Source: Shouchella clausii (GTDB taxonomy: Bacteria; Bacillota; Bacilli; Bacillales; Bacillaceae_D). Taken from it: a DNA stretch of 64,000 nucleotides. A program made the position numbers and the translations under genes. Below, one piece after another: positions 55,268 to 62,941 of the stretch. The stretch spans positions 1 to 64,000 of the forward strand of contig NZ_BCXJ01000004.1 in NCBI RefSeq assembly GCF_001598215.1, written 5' to 3'. Within the stretch, counting starts at the first letter, position 1. Every line of letters starts with the position of its first letter. The notes beneath the pieces are model-generated. The model had not been told where the DNA came from. It was given only the letters and a program-made list of their open reading frames with translations, and searched no databases.

Positions 55268-55310
55268 TGACCCGTACTGGGCTCGAACCAGTGACCTCTA
55301 CCCTGTCAAG
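55268..55310 (-). pseudogene. 3-prime half of a tRNA gene (tRNA-Val GAC-like), prophage attachment site
   Basis: On the minus strand the following are intact: anticodon loop TTGACAG (anticodon GAC), anticodon 3-prime stem GGTAG, variable loop AGGTC, T-arm ACTGG-TTCGAGC-CCAGT, acceptor strand ACGGGTC and discriminator A, without encoded CCA. The expected 5-prime half (a CTACC stem strand, D-arm and GACCCGT acceptor) is not present to the right; CTCTC and unrelated sequence follow instead. This is the usual footprint of phage integration into a tRNA 3-prime end, leaving the displaced host half (attR type). Confidence 0.72.
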
Positions 55311-55565
55311 AGAGTAGCTCTATTCCTCTAGTTTCATCTAATTACCTCTAAGTACTGATAAATCAACGTTTTTCCTCTTGATTGCACTTAACCTTTCCTT
55401 TACTTTCTTCCGGCTTCATTTACTTTTGGGCACCAAAAATGGCACCAATTTTTTGATGCACATACCTTCGAATATTAGCTAAAGAATATTTTCTGGAATT
55501 CAATTATTTGTCAATTTAGCCGATATAACAATTGTGCTAACAGTATATTGGAAAGGAGAAATTAG
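55311..55565 (-). other. phage flank with possible integrase-end remnant
   Basis: A short minus-strand frame ending at 55420 reads ...RRYVHQKIGAIFGAQK-stop, resembling the C-terminal ends of some phage integrases. It is only about 26 codons long after a stop, so it would be a remnant. Nothing else was found here. Confidence 0.25.
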
Positions 55566-55841
55566 ATGAGGTGGGAACACTGTCCGCGTTGTAAAAGCCG
55601 AAGGGTCGGTGTAAGAGGAGGCATTGGTTGCTTTAGTTTTGTCATCGTATTAATTGTATCATTCTTTATTGCAGCCATTATAAGCTTCTTGTGGAGAGTC
55701 ATTACCAACATTGAACCCGAGGCCGAGACATTATTAATATACACTGCCATTGCAGCTTTATTATTATCGTTCGTAGCAAACAGGTTGATGAAGTTCCTTT
55801 ACTGTAAAGATTGCGAATTGGGATGGAGACCAAAAAGGTAA
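55566..55841 (+). CDS. small zinc-ribbon membrane protein
   Basis: This 91-residue protein has an N-terminal CPRCKSRR pair, two membrane helices (about 20-42 and 55-75) and a C-terminal CKDC pair followed by ELGWRPKR. The two CxxC pairs could join into one zinc site on the cytosolic side. The ATG follows GAAAGGAG at 7 nt. It is the only plus-strand gene of the phage segment and lies next to the att site, a common place for lysogenic conversion cargo. I do not recognise a named family. Confidence 0.7.
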   Translation: MRWEHCPRCKSRRVGVRGGIGCFSFVIVLIVSFFIAAIISFLWRVITNIEPEAETLLIYTAIAALLLSFVANRLMKFLYCKDCELGWRPKR

Positions 55842-55869
55842 AACAGCAAGGGTTACTCCCCTTGCTGTT
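55842..55869. terminator. bidirectional terminator at the end of the phage early operon
   Basis: An 11-bp perfect stem AACAGCAAGGG/CCCTTGCTGTT, loop of 6, between converging genes. Confidence 0.85.
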
Positions 55870-56077
55870 GCCTCATATTTAACCACTCTGTAAATTCCCT
55901 ACCTTCAAACCACTCGAAAAACAAGCGTTTAGAAACTTTTGCTTTGCATCCTACTCTTGCAACATGGAATTGACCAGAGTTAACTAATTCGTAAGCTTGA
56001 TCCTTACCACAATTAAGAATTTCTTTAATATGCTTTACTTCTAGGGCATTAGGTAGTTTATCATAATCAATTGCCAT
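55853..56077 (-). CDS. excisionase-like helix-turn-helix protein
   Basis: This 74-residue protein has a MerR/excisionase-type winged-helix start (EVKHIKEILNCGKDQAYELVNSGQFHVARVG, HTH_17-like). It may control excision or transcription. The ATG follows AAGGGGA, and it lies 2 nt after the ArpU gene. It is the last gene of the phage operon. Confidence 0.72.
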   Translation of the reverse strand: MAIDYDKLPNALEVKHIKEILNCGKDQAYELVNSGQFHVARVGCKAKVSKRLFFEWFEGREFTEWLNMRQQQGE

Positions 56078-56079
56078 TA

Positions 56080-56532
56080 CTATTCCCCTTCCCTTTTTAA
56101 AACTTCAATGTTTAAGCTCAATGCTAACTTATAAAAAGCTCTTTTTCTCAGCTTGGCATAGGTGGGCTCACTAATTGGTGGTTGGAACAACTGATTATAA
56201 ACCTTGTAATCAGGAATGTACTCTGCATCAGTCCCCATATACCGCTTTTCAATTAGAAACCTCTCTAAATGTGGCAGCCTGTTTACCGCCTTTTCCACTC
56301 GTTCACAATAACTTTTTTGGTAAGCTCTAACATCAGCATTATAGATGGCCACGTTTGCTGTTTGGTCGCTGGTTCCACTTTTAGTAACGGACACATCATT
56401 CAAACTAGAAGTGATGCTAGTCTCTCTTTCTTCAAAAACATGGTACTTGTAGATTCTATATTTGGCAAAAGCCTCTTCTACAGCCTCTTTCGTCTTTTTA
56501 ACATCAAGCTCTGGCAGTTCAAAAAATGCCAC
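56080..56532 (-). CDS. ArpU-family phage transcriptional regulator
   Basis: This 150-residue protein has the ArpU pattern: an N-terminal VEEAFAKYRIYKY region, then HLERFLIEKRYMGTDAEYIPDYKVYNQL and PTYAKLRKRAFYKLALSLNI, a sigma-region-4-like helix-turn-helix. Family members switch on late (packaging and lysis) genes. The start is GTG after AAGGGGTG. No late genes are seen downstream, only the att site. Confidence 0.85.
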   Translation of the reverse strand: MAFFELPELDVKKTKEAVEEAFAKYRIYKYHVFEERETSITSSLNDVSVTKSGTSDQTANVAIYNADVRAYQKSYCERVEKAVNRLPHLERFLIEKRYMGTDAEYIPDYKVYNQLFQPPISEPTYAKLRKRAFYKLALSLNIEVLKREGE

Positions 56533-56563
56533 AATCCCACCCCTTTGATATAATCTATATAAA

Positions 56564-56580
56564 GGCCGCTCAGGGCGGCC
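56564..56580 (-). terminator. hairpin between the SSB-like gene and arpU
   Basis: Stem GGCCGC/GCGGCC, loop of 5, with minus-strand tail TTTATATAGATTATA. It may separate arpU expression from the replication genes. Confidence 0.6.
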
Positions 56581-56590
56581 ACAGGGTTAA

Positions 56591-57082
56591 TCAAAAGGGC
56601 AACTCGTCCTCTTCTAGATCTGTTTCTGCCTCTGCTGGCGCCTCGGCCTTGTCAGGGGCTTTTTCGAGCTTACTTTGGATACTGACCACGCCTGAAAGGT
56701 CTGTCGTGTATTCAATGCCTTCGTGATCGTCTTTCTCATCAAGCTGCTCCGTTAAGTCGGCTTGTGCCGGTTCAATAGAGAGCGTTACATGGTGTCCGGC
56801 ATGTTTGTATAACATGATGGCCTTCGCTTCACTATCGCCTTTAAGCGCAAAATTCATCGTTGATTTATTTGAGTCTTTATTGAGCTTTGAAAACTCGGCA
56901 GTCGCCCAGCCTGCTTCACTTTCTTCGATATGAAAATTGATCATTTGACCGGAAAGATTATAGATGACAACCGCGGCCTCTTGACCATCGTTTTCGTCTG
57001 GACGATATTCGAACTGTAAAATTTCTTTCTTGTCGTCTTTTTGCTGTTTCTTGAAAAGAACATCGATTGTTGTTTTTGACAT
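56591..57082 (-). CDS. SSB-like phage protein with acidic DELPF tail
   Basis: This is a 163-residue protein. The N-terminal 110 residues are beta-rich; a linker rich in Ala/Glu/Asp/Pro leads to the C-terminal end DLEEDELPF. An acidic tail ending in Pro-Phe is the hallmark of single-strand DNA-binding proteins, used to recruit partners. The body is not an obvious bacterial-type SSB fold. It lies among replication genes. I infer a phage SSB or SSB mimic. The ATG follows GGGAGC. Confidence 0.68.
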   Translation of the reverse strand: MSKTTIDVLFKKQQKDDKKEILQFEYRPDENDGQEAAVVIYNLSGQMINFHIEESEAGWATAEFSKLNKDSNKSTMNFALKGDSEAKAIMLYKHAGHHVTLSIEPAQADLTEQLDEKDDHEGIEYTTDLSGVVSIQSKLEKAPDKAEAPAEAETDLEEDELPF

Positions 57083-57084
57083 TT

Positions 57085-57360
57085 TTAAACGCTCCCTTGT
57101 TTAATTTGATTAATGTATGATGCTGCTCGTTGTTTAGGCGTCAGCTCCGACCACATTTCAGCAATTGCGATTACTGAAATTCCAGCTCTAAGCGCTTTTG
57201 AGAGCTTATCCTCATGGACGCCATTATTAACTAGTACACGGCACATTGAGAGTTCAAAGTCAGTTTGCACATGTGTAGCCCAACATCTTAGTGCTTTTAA
57301 AGGAATACCATAGTCTAACGATAAAGTCTTTAAGCGATCTTCCATGTCCTGTTTATACAT
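57085..57360 (-). CDS. phage protein of unknown function
   Basis: This 91-residue helical protein (DYGIPLKALRCWATHVQTDFE, RAGISVIAIAEMWSELTPKQRA) is not recognised. It overlaps the upstream gene by 8 nt and sits 2 nt before the SSB-like gene, so it is translated within the replication cluster. Confidence 0.7.
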   Translation of the reverse strand: MYKQDMEDRLKTLSLDYGIPLKALRCWATHVQTDFELSMCRVLVNNGVHEDKLSKALRAGISVIAIAEMWSELTPKQRAASYINQIKQGSV

Positions 57361-57562
57361 AGCGCCTCCCCTTATAATGTTTTTGACCCTGCTTTATGCG
57401 TTTTTTAAGGGCGGAAAAGTCATCTCGTGTATAGCCTTCAAAACCCCATTCGGCCTTTTTATTTTTAAAAGTGCTCTTTTTTACTTTATAAGCATGGCGA
57501 ATGGACTTATCAGTTTTGCCTGCTATTTTAGCCTCGAAATACTCAGCAAGGTTTAAGCTCAT
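57353..57562 (-). CDS. small basic phage protein
   Basis: This 69-residue basic protein may contain a helix-turn-helix (YFEAKIAGKTDKSIRHAYKV). It overlaps the resolvase gene by 4 nt (ATGA) and the next gene by 8 nt. No family was recognised. Confidence 0.7.
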   Translation of the reverse strand: MSLNLAEYFEAKIAGKTDKSIRHAYKVKKSTFKNKKAEWGFEGYTRDDFSALKKRIKQGQKHYKGRRYV

Positions 57563-58119
57563 GCACTCGCCTTCTTCTTGCTCTTAGATTTTTTAGGCTT
57601 TGCTTTTTTAGGAGTAGGATTTAAAACCGCATCGACGACAGCAGCTTGATAGTCTAGGAGATTCTGAGCCTGCTCAGGATTACGAACAGCGTACGCAATC
57701 TTGGCTAACACAAAAGCATCAGTGATGTTATCGCTTGAGGATGAAAAACCCCAGTTGTCTTTGATTGGCTTTATCATTGCAGCCTTGGCGGCATTCCCTT
57801 TGCCTGTTGCAAACTTTTTTAGTTGGGATGGGGCAATCTCCAGATAGTCATATTTCCTAGCCCACAAGGCGATACGGATGCTTGTGCCTAAGCCATATTG
57901 CACTGACTGCCCTTGTCCCTTGGAGCCGTACGAAAATCCCTCTATGGCTATCACATCATCTTTCTTAACGTGCTTGACCAAATCCTGAATGAGCGTGCCC
58001 ATCCGTTTAGGATCAACCTTGCCAATGCCTGTGATCTCCTTCTGAACAACCACTTGTCCATCCTCATCCAAGATGACTAGTCCTGTCCTTGTCGATGGAT
58101 CTATCCCAACGTAGCGCAT
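57559..58119 (-). CDS. RuvC-like Holliday junction resolvase
   Basis: This 186-residue nuclease has the RNase H fold. RuvC-type acidic residues lie in YVGIDPSTRTG, DVIAIEGFSYG and SDNITDAFVLAKI. A Lys-rich tail (KKAKPKKSKSKKKASA) should help DNA binding. It would resolve phage recombination or replication branches. The ATG follows AAAAAGGAGAGG. Confidence 0.87.
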   Translation of the reverse strand: MRYVGIDPSTRTGLVILDEDGQVVVQKEITGIGKVDPKRMGTLIQDLVKHVKKDDVIAIEGFSYGSKGQGQSVQYGLGTSIRIALWARKYDYLEIAPSQLKKFATGKGNAAKAAMIKPIKDNWGFSSSSDNITDAFVLAKIAYAVRNPEQAQNLLDYQAAVVDAVLNPTPKKAKPKKSKSKKKASA

Positions 58120-58138
58120 TTACTTCCTCTCCTTTTTC

Positions 58139-58237
58139 TTACTCATTGTCATCGCCCTGACTTGCACCTTTAAAAAACAGTAAAATGCAAGTAGCTATAG
58201 CCAAATAACCTATAAGCCCGATCAATAGCCATATCAA
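58139..58237 (-). CDS. 32-residue phage membrane peptide
   Basis: The TTG at 58237 lies 9 nt after AAGGGGG and overlaps the upstream stop codon. It begins a 32-codon frame: IWLLIGLIGYLAIATCILLF, one membrane helix, then KGASQGDDNE. The next gene starts 20 nt further on. The helix, ribosome site and operon packing support a real small gene. The function is unknown. Confidence 0.6.
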   Translation of the reverse strand: MIWLLIGLIGYLAIATCILLFFKGASQGDDNE

Positions 58238-58455
58238 TCAAACCAGCCCCCTTTTGATTCAACCTGAGGTTCTTCCTCTGGATATTCCAAATGTGCAAAG
58301 TGCTTTGCATTAAATTCTTGGACTTGCTTGTCCATATAGTCATAGAGCTTTTTCGTTTTAGGATCGTTCAAGACTGGTTCGAGCGGGTGGGTTGCAACTT
58401 CAACCATCCATGCCAGGGCCTTTTGCCGTTGTTCAAGCGTTTCAATCTTTTTCAT
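58234..58455 (-). CDS. small phage protein of unknown function
   Basis: This 73-residue acidic protein (starts MKKIETLEQRQKALAWMVEV) is not recognised. Its start overlaps the dnaB stop by 4 nt. Confidence 0.7.
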   Translation of the reverse strand: MKKIETLEQRQKALAWMVEVATHPLEPVLNDPKTKKLYDYMDKQVQEFNAKHFAHLEYPEEEPQVESKGGWFD

Positions 58456-59750
58456 GGCTTATCCGGCAGTTCTTCGAATTTTTGTTTCCAACCGCGGAAC
58501 AATAACCGAAACTCATTAATGCCAATAGAACGTCCCTTCGCAATTAGCTGTTGTATGACTTTTCCACGATTATCCGTGTCTTGCTGGTCCCACCACAGAA
58601 ACTCAACAATATCTGCATCCTGCTCAATGGAGCTAGATTCTTTAAGGTCGGATAGTTGCGGTTTCTTTTTTTGTTCGCTCTCCCGTGTCATTTGAGAGAG
58701 CATAATGAACGGGCAATCCATTTCACGGGCAATCTGCTTGGCTGTTCTGGTTACTTTTCCAATTGCTTCTGCACGGGTTTCATTCTTTTCCTTTGGTATG
58801 TTCATGATCTGGAGATAATCTACAGCTATTAGATCTAGCTTCCCATATCGGCGTTTTAACTCTCTTGCTTTTGAACGGACCTCTTGGATGCTGACTCCAG
58901 ATGAATCATTGATAAAGATTGGTTTTCGTTCTAACTCTTTGTAAGCCGACTGAATCAACTCATGGTCGAATTCACTTAAATTACGCTTGATTATTTTTGG
59001 ATAGTTAATATCAGTGATGTTTGCAATCATGCGGTCAATTAGTTCCGTATTCTTCATTTCTTGTGACCAAATCGCTTGAGCTCCTGCTGTGGGTCTATTT
59101 GATATACCTAGCACCCTTTGCAATAACATTGCTGTTTTACCGACTGATGGACGTCCAGCGCTTATAATAAGAGCCCCTCTTGCTAAACCATTTGACCAAG
59201 TATCAAATTTACTGAATCCCGTTTTTACTGTGCTCACAGGTTGCTTTAGATGGGTGAAATAAGATGGACCAATATCCTTTAAACTTTTCATTTTCCCGTC
59301 ATCTTTTGGCCGTAGTTCATCAACCTTTGATTCAATGGCGGAGAAATAGTCTTCGTCAGTGGGAAAATCTCCTTCTGATAAAGAAGCAATTTCGTTTCCT
59401 ACTTCTATTCCTCGCCTTCTCAAAGCAGCTGAACGAACCATTTTTGCATAATGTTCTATATTACTTGTTGTAGGAACAGAGTCAGCTAAGGATGCTAGAT
59501 AATCCACGCCTCCCATTTCATCTACCTTGCCAAAACGGTTATATTCTGTCGTCACTGTAACCAAATCAACAGGTTTTTCCATTTGATCAAGATAGCGCAT
59601 AACTTTGAACAATTGTCGATGCCTGGCGTTCGCGAAGTCTCTTTCTTCCAAATTAGATACACGATCTAACACAGTTGAATCTAATAAAATGGCCCCTAAA
59701 ACCGTTTGTTCGGCTTCAATATTTGCTGTCTTTTCTGTAGATAAATTCAT
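58452..59750 (-). CDS. phage DnaB-type replicative helicase
   Basis: This hexameric 5-3 helicase of 432 residues has an N-terminal DnaB domain (AEQTVLGAILLDSTVLDRV), linker and RecA-like domain: Walker A SAGRPSVGKTAMLLQR, Walker B LIAVDYLQIMN, MLSQMTRESEQ and the arginine-finger end GRSIGINEFRLLF. The ATG at 59750 follows GGTGGTGATC; the frame to 59774 is not needed. It overlaps the initiator gene by 35 nt. Confidence 0.95.
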   Translation of the reverse strand: MNLSTEKTANIEAEQTVLGAILLDSTVLDRVSNLEERDFANARHRQLFKVMRYLDQMEKPVDLVTVTTEYNRFGKVDEMGGVDYLASLADSVPTTSNIEHYAKMVRSAALRRRGIEVGNEIASLSEGDFPTDEDYFSAIESKVDELRPKDDGKMKSLKDIGPSYFTHLKQPVSTVKTGFSKFDTWSNGLARGALIISAGRPSVGKTAMLLQRVLGISNRPTAGAQAIWSQEMKNTELIDRMIANITDINYPKIIKRNLSEFDHELIQSAYKELERKPIFINDSSGVSIQEVRSKARELKRRYGKLDLIAVDYLQIMNIPKEKNETRAEAIGKVTRTAKQIAREMDCPFIMLSQMTRESEQKKKPQLSDLKESSSIEQDADIVEFLWWDQQDTDNRGKVIQQLIAKGRSIGINEFRLLFRGWKQKFEELPDKP

Positions 59751-60492
59751 CAGGATCACCACCCGCTGCAACAAACTTATTAAATGCTATCTCGCGATCC
59801 CTACTGTCCTCTTGGTAATAGGATGGATGCTTTCTTTGTTGCGGTTGCTGTTGTTCAGCTTTCATTTTTATCGCTAGCTCTGGGAATTTCGCGCGGAATT
59901 TTTTTGAGCTTAGAATATTTGTTTTCCAGAATGGATGCATGGTTGTCCATGTCATGACCTCATGAATAAGTTTCTTGTCTGCCACAAGGTCCAGCTCTAC
60001 CAACTTCCGAAAATCGTCGGCCGATTTTTGCACGTCAGCTTTTGCAGTTAAGTGTGGTACGCCTGCATCTTCGGCCACGGCCTTGATCTGCTTTATAAAA
60101 TAATCAGCCATTTTGTAGTAAGTGCTGTCAGGGCTGTACTCCTTCTTCTTTTTAGGAGCAGCTTTCTTTTTGTCTTCCATTTCACCTAGCTCCCATTCTT
60201 CGTAGTTTTTATTTAGAGAAAGCAAGCGAGTGCGACCAACCTGGGATGCCAGAAGCACCCGCTGCATTATTAGAGACTCTAGCTCTCTTTGTACATTCCG
60301 TTTATTACTATCTATCGCTGTTGCCAGAAAGGTGACGGAAAGCGGATGCTCCTTTCTTTTGAAGCCGTAAGTAAAGCGAATCACGGCGAGCACAATTCGC
60401 ATCTGTGTGCCGTTTAATTTCGCTTTATACAATTGCTCTAAGATCTCGTTAGCAATCCCTGTATAGCCATCCTCGCGTTGCGGATTCGCCAT
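59716..60492 (-). CDS. phage replication protein O-like initiator
   Basis: This 258-residue protein has an N-terminal winged-helix of the Phage_rep_O type (GYTGIANEILEQLYKAKLNG, RIVLAVIRFTYGFKRK) and a basic linker (KKKAAPKKKK), then a C-terminal helicase-loader-like helical part. It should bind the phage origin and load the DnaB encoded next. Repeats typical of an origin inside the gene were not detected by eye. Confidence 0.88.
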   Translation of the reverse strand: MANPQREDGYTGIANEILEQLYKAKLNGTQMRIVLAVIRFTYGFKRKEHPLSVTFLATAIDSNKRNVQRELESLIMQRVLLASQVGRTRLLSLNKNYEEWELGEMEDKKKAAPKKKKEYSPDSTYYKMADYFIKQIKAVAEDAGVPHLTAKADVQKSADDFRKLVELDLVADKKLIHEVMTWTTMHPFWKTNILSSKKFRAKFPELAIKMKAEQQQPQQRKHPSYYQEDSRDREIAFNKFVAAGGDPDEFIYRKDSKY

Positions 60493-60498
60493 TTTAGA

Positions 60499-60840
60499 TC
60501 ATCCGCAAAGATGCGCTTTAAAAAATCGCACTAGATCGGCAGCAAAATCTCTTCGGTCTTCTTCTGGGCTTTTTGTGTAACTGGCGTTTTCCCAGGAAAC
60601 GAGAAGGTTGGCCGTCTTATTTATTAAAGCTGCATCGTCAACCTTCGCTTTTGGCTTGTCTTCAATCACCACATACTCATCTGGAAAAACGAGGTTACCT
60701 GTTCCGACTTCTGAAATAATGCGATGGCCAATGAAATGTTTTCCGCCTGCATAATCTGCATACACTGGCACTGCCTTTACCTCTAGTCCCCTATTCAAAC
60801 CATGCCGCGGATGAGATCTTGTTATTTTTATAGTGTTCAT
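60499..60840 (-). CDS. phage protein of unknown function
   Basis: This 113-residue protein (starts MNTIKITRSHPRHGLNRGLE) is not recognised. It overlaps the MBL gene by 4 nt and ends 6 nt before the initiator gene. Confidence 0.72.
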   Translation of the reverse strand: MNTIKITRSHPRHGLNRGLEVKAVPVYADYAGGKHFIGHRIISEVGTGNLVFPDEYVVIEDKPKAKVDDAALINKTANLLVSWENASYTKSPEEDRRDFAADLVRFFKAHLCG

Positions 60841-61586
60841 CTAACTACCTCCAAGAAATATTCTTTTCCATTTGTTAATGGCGACAAATGCCGTTCCACC
60901 GTCATCTGAGCAAGAATTGAGACGTTGTTTGACTCAGATAAATGAGTCAAATAAATTCGCTCCCCTTTTCCTTTAATCAACTTTGCTAGCGCCTCACCAG
61001 TCTGCTGGTTCGATAGATGGCCAACTGAGTTTGATAGAATACGAGCCTTAACTGATTCCGGTCTGTTACAAACCTCGACCATCTTAGGATGGTGATTAGC
61101 CTCAACGATGTAGATTGTGCCTTCCATGTACTCAAGCATTTCATCATCAATTTGACCTGTATCGAACACCACGCAGCAACGCGCTTCTTTCGTTTCTATT
61201 GCATAGCCAACTGGTTCAAAAGCGTCATGATGAACAGCGAACGGATACACGGTCATTTCATTGATCTCAACTCTGTTATAACGCCCATTTTCTTTAATCA
61301 AGATGTTTCTTAGCTCACCCTCAACGTTGTTAATGCCCTTCCATTCTCCTTCCGTTGCAAAAACAGGAATGGCATATTCATTCGCATGAGGCAGGCCTTT
61401 GATGTGATCCCCATGAGCATGAGTCACAAATATAGCTTCAACGTCGGTTGGTTTTATGTCGTGATCTAGCAGCCGTTTTTGGATCTTTGTTTTGGCTACT
61501 CCAGCGTCAATAAGTATGCAAGTTTCTCCAGATCTAAGAGCAATACAATTGCCCCTAGATCCTGTTGCTAAGATGTCTACTTTCAT
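60837..61586 (-). CDS. metallo-beta-lactamase-fold phage protein
   Basis: This 249-residue hydrolase of the MBL superfamily, close to the YycJ/WalJ group, has ILATGSRGNCIAL, the metal motif THAHGDHIKGLPH, CCVVFDTGQI and NHHPKM. It lies directly after the RecT/Bet gene with a 4-nt overlap. YycJ relatives are DNA exonucleases, so it could be the nuclease partner of the annealase; that is inference. Confidence 0.88.
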   Translation of the reverse strand: MKVDILATGSRGNCIALRSGETCILIDAGVAKTKIQKRLLDHDIKPTDVEAIFVTHAHGDHIKGLPHANEYAIPVFATEGEWKGINNVEGELRNILIKENGRYNRVEINEMTVYPFAVHHDAFEPVGYAIETKEARCCVVFDTGQIDDEMLEYMEGTIYIVEANHHPKMVEVCNRPESVKARILSNSVGHLSNQQTGEALAKLIKGKGERIYLTHLSESNNVSILAQMTVERHLSPLTNGKEYFLEVVR

Positions 61587-62509
61587 TCCGGTAAATCCTG
61601 CATTTCTTCAAATTGTCTACGCTCAATATCCATATCCATAATCTCAAGCAGCGCCACTAAATCACTCACTGATGGGTTGTCACCTGCAGATGGAAGATGT
61701 GTATCGATGTAGTCGGCCATGTCCTTCTTAGTCGTCATGCCCAGCGTCTTAAATTTTCCTTTCATTTGCTGTTTGAGCTCATTTTTCTGATCTTCTTCTG
61801 TTTGTTCTGCTTGGACAACCTGTTTAGGTTCAGGCTCCGTTTCGGTCGTGACATCTGGCGTGATGTCTTTGCGAGTTCGATCATAAGAGCCTGTTTCGCT
61901 TGCCTCTGAATGAACTGGCTCATCGTCTCCAAACTGCAAGCCAAAGGCAGCCTTTAGAGCTCTACGAACCATATGCTTTTTAAACATGTCATTGAAGTAG
62001 TTGTTCCACATTGTTTTTTGCATTCCGATATTGGACTTTTTTAAATGCTCCACTTCGTCCACTTCCATCAGCACCGTAAAAGGCGGCATTCCCTCTTTGT
62101 AAGCAAATACATATCCACCAATGACTTTTCCGCGTGGGAAACCGACAGAGTGTTGATCAATGACCATGTAATAACGCCCATCCTCTGCCCGCTCTTGATG
62201 TATTTTAAATTCATCATTTTCGTGAACTAATTGAACATCATATCCTTGGAACCCATCCGTCTCCTTGGCCTTCCGTATATAAAACTCGACTCCGAATTGG
62301 ATTGTTAATTGACTACTACGGACTGTCGGGAAGATTTCTTGGTGAAGCGGATTAGCGCCAGAACTCTGTGCAACCGCCATGAATAAAGAAAACTGTTCTT
62401 CGTTACAATCCTTTGCAATAGTGTCTCTAATTGTTTTAACTTTTTGCGGTGTTAGTTCGTCGAACACTGCATCTTTATAGATTGATAGTTGGTTTGCATT
62501 ATTTGACAT
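61583..62509 (-). CDS. RecT/Bet-family single-strand annealing protein
   Basis: This 308-residue recombinase has the Bet core (FMAVAQSSGANPLHQEIFPTV, FYIRKAKETDGFQGYDVQLV, GMPPFTVLMEVDEV, MWNNYFNDMFKKHMVRRALK) and an acidic C-terminal extension with a helical end. It anneals complementary single strands in phage recombination. The ATG follows GGGGG at 8 nt. Confidence 0.92.
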   Translation of the reverse strand: MSNNANQLSIYKDAVFDELTPQKVKTIRDTIAKDCNEEQFSLFMAVAQSSGANPLHQEIFPTVRSSQLTIQFGVEFYIRKAKETDGFQGYDVQLVHENDEFKIHQERAEDGRYYMVIDQHSVGFPRGKVIGGYVFAYKEGMPPFTVLMEVDEVEHLKKSNIGMQKTMWNNYFNDMFKKHMVRRALKAAFGLQFGDDEPVHSEASETGSYDRTRKDITPDVTTETEPEPKQVVQAEQTEEDQKNELKQQMKGKFKTLGMTTKKDMADYIDTHLPSAGDNPSVSDLVALLEIMDMDIERRQFEEMQDLPE

Positions 62510-62521
62510 GATGATTTCCCC

Positions 62522-62674
62522 CTAAAGTGGTATTTTGTCGTATCGGCCTGTCTCGCGATGAACTAGATGCAATTCATCATTAATGACTTTTGCAACTAGC
62601 CATTTATCAGGCGACTTGCCGCAAGCGGACATGGCTTTCTTTTGTTTAAGAGTTGGGCGCTTACCGTTTTTCAT
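62522..62674 (-). CDS. small DUF6906-type phage protein
   Basis: This 50-residue frame starts MKNGKRPTLKQKKAMSACGK and contains WLVAKVINDELHLVHRETG, the typical ending of this phage protein family. The ATG follows GAGAGGG at 6 nt. It overlaps the upstream 48-aa gene by 14 nt. Confidence 0.75.
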   Translation of the reverse strand: MKNGKRPTLKQKKAMSACGKSPDKWLVAKVINDELHLVHRETGRYDKIPL

Positions 62675-62807
62675 TGGCGACCCTCTCTTTCAACTGCTCA
62701 AGATAGCCGCGAAGATAAGGACGAAAAGAGTTGTCCTCATGTATCCGATTAATCATAAATTCAAGCTGCTTTTCCGTCAGCGGAACGTTGATTGTTTGCT
62801 GGCTCAT
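62661..62807 (-). CDS. 48-residue phage protein
   Basis: This small frame starts MSQQTINVPLTEKQLEFMIN and ends in LEQLKERVANEKR. GGGGTGATT lies 5 nt before the ATG at 62807, and the start overlaps the preceding stop (ATGA). It is not recognised. Confidence 0.68.
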   Translation of the reverse strand: MSQQTINVPLTEKQLEFMINRIHEDNSFRPYLRGYLEQLKERVANEKR

Positions 62808-62941
62808 TTCACAATCACCCCGTGTTCTAATAGCTTCTTTTTCAAAAGCATTAGCTCCGTTTCTGCCTTGTCCAATTTGCGTCGTAAGAGCTCTGATAAC
62901 TCCCGTATTTCGGCAAGCGATTTTTCTAATTGATCGGTCAT
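62804..62941 (-). CDS. 45-residue coiled-coil phage protein
   Basis: This wholly helical frame starts MTDQLEKSLAEIRELSELLR with heptad-like leucines and ends KKKLLEHGVIVK. It overlaps both neighbours by 4 nt (ATGA at each end), which supports coupled translation. Function is unknown. Confidence 0.68.
   Translation of the reverse strand: MTDQLEKSLAEIRELSELLRRKLDKAETELMLLKKKLLEHGVIVK

Noticed and set aside
55311-55500. Integrase gene next to the att site
   Set aside because: Only about 26 codons resemble an integrase end and they follow a stop codon; too little to call a gene.
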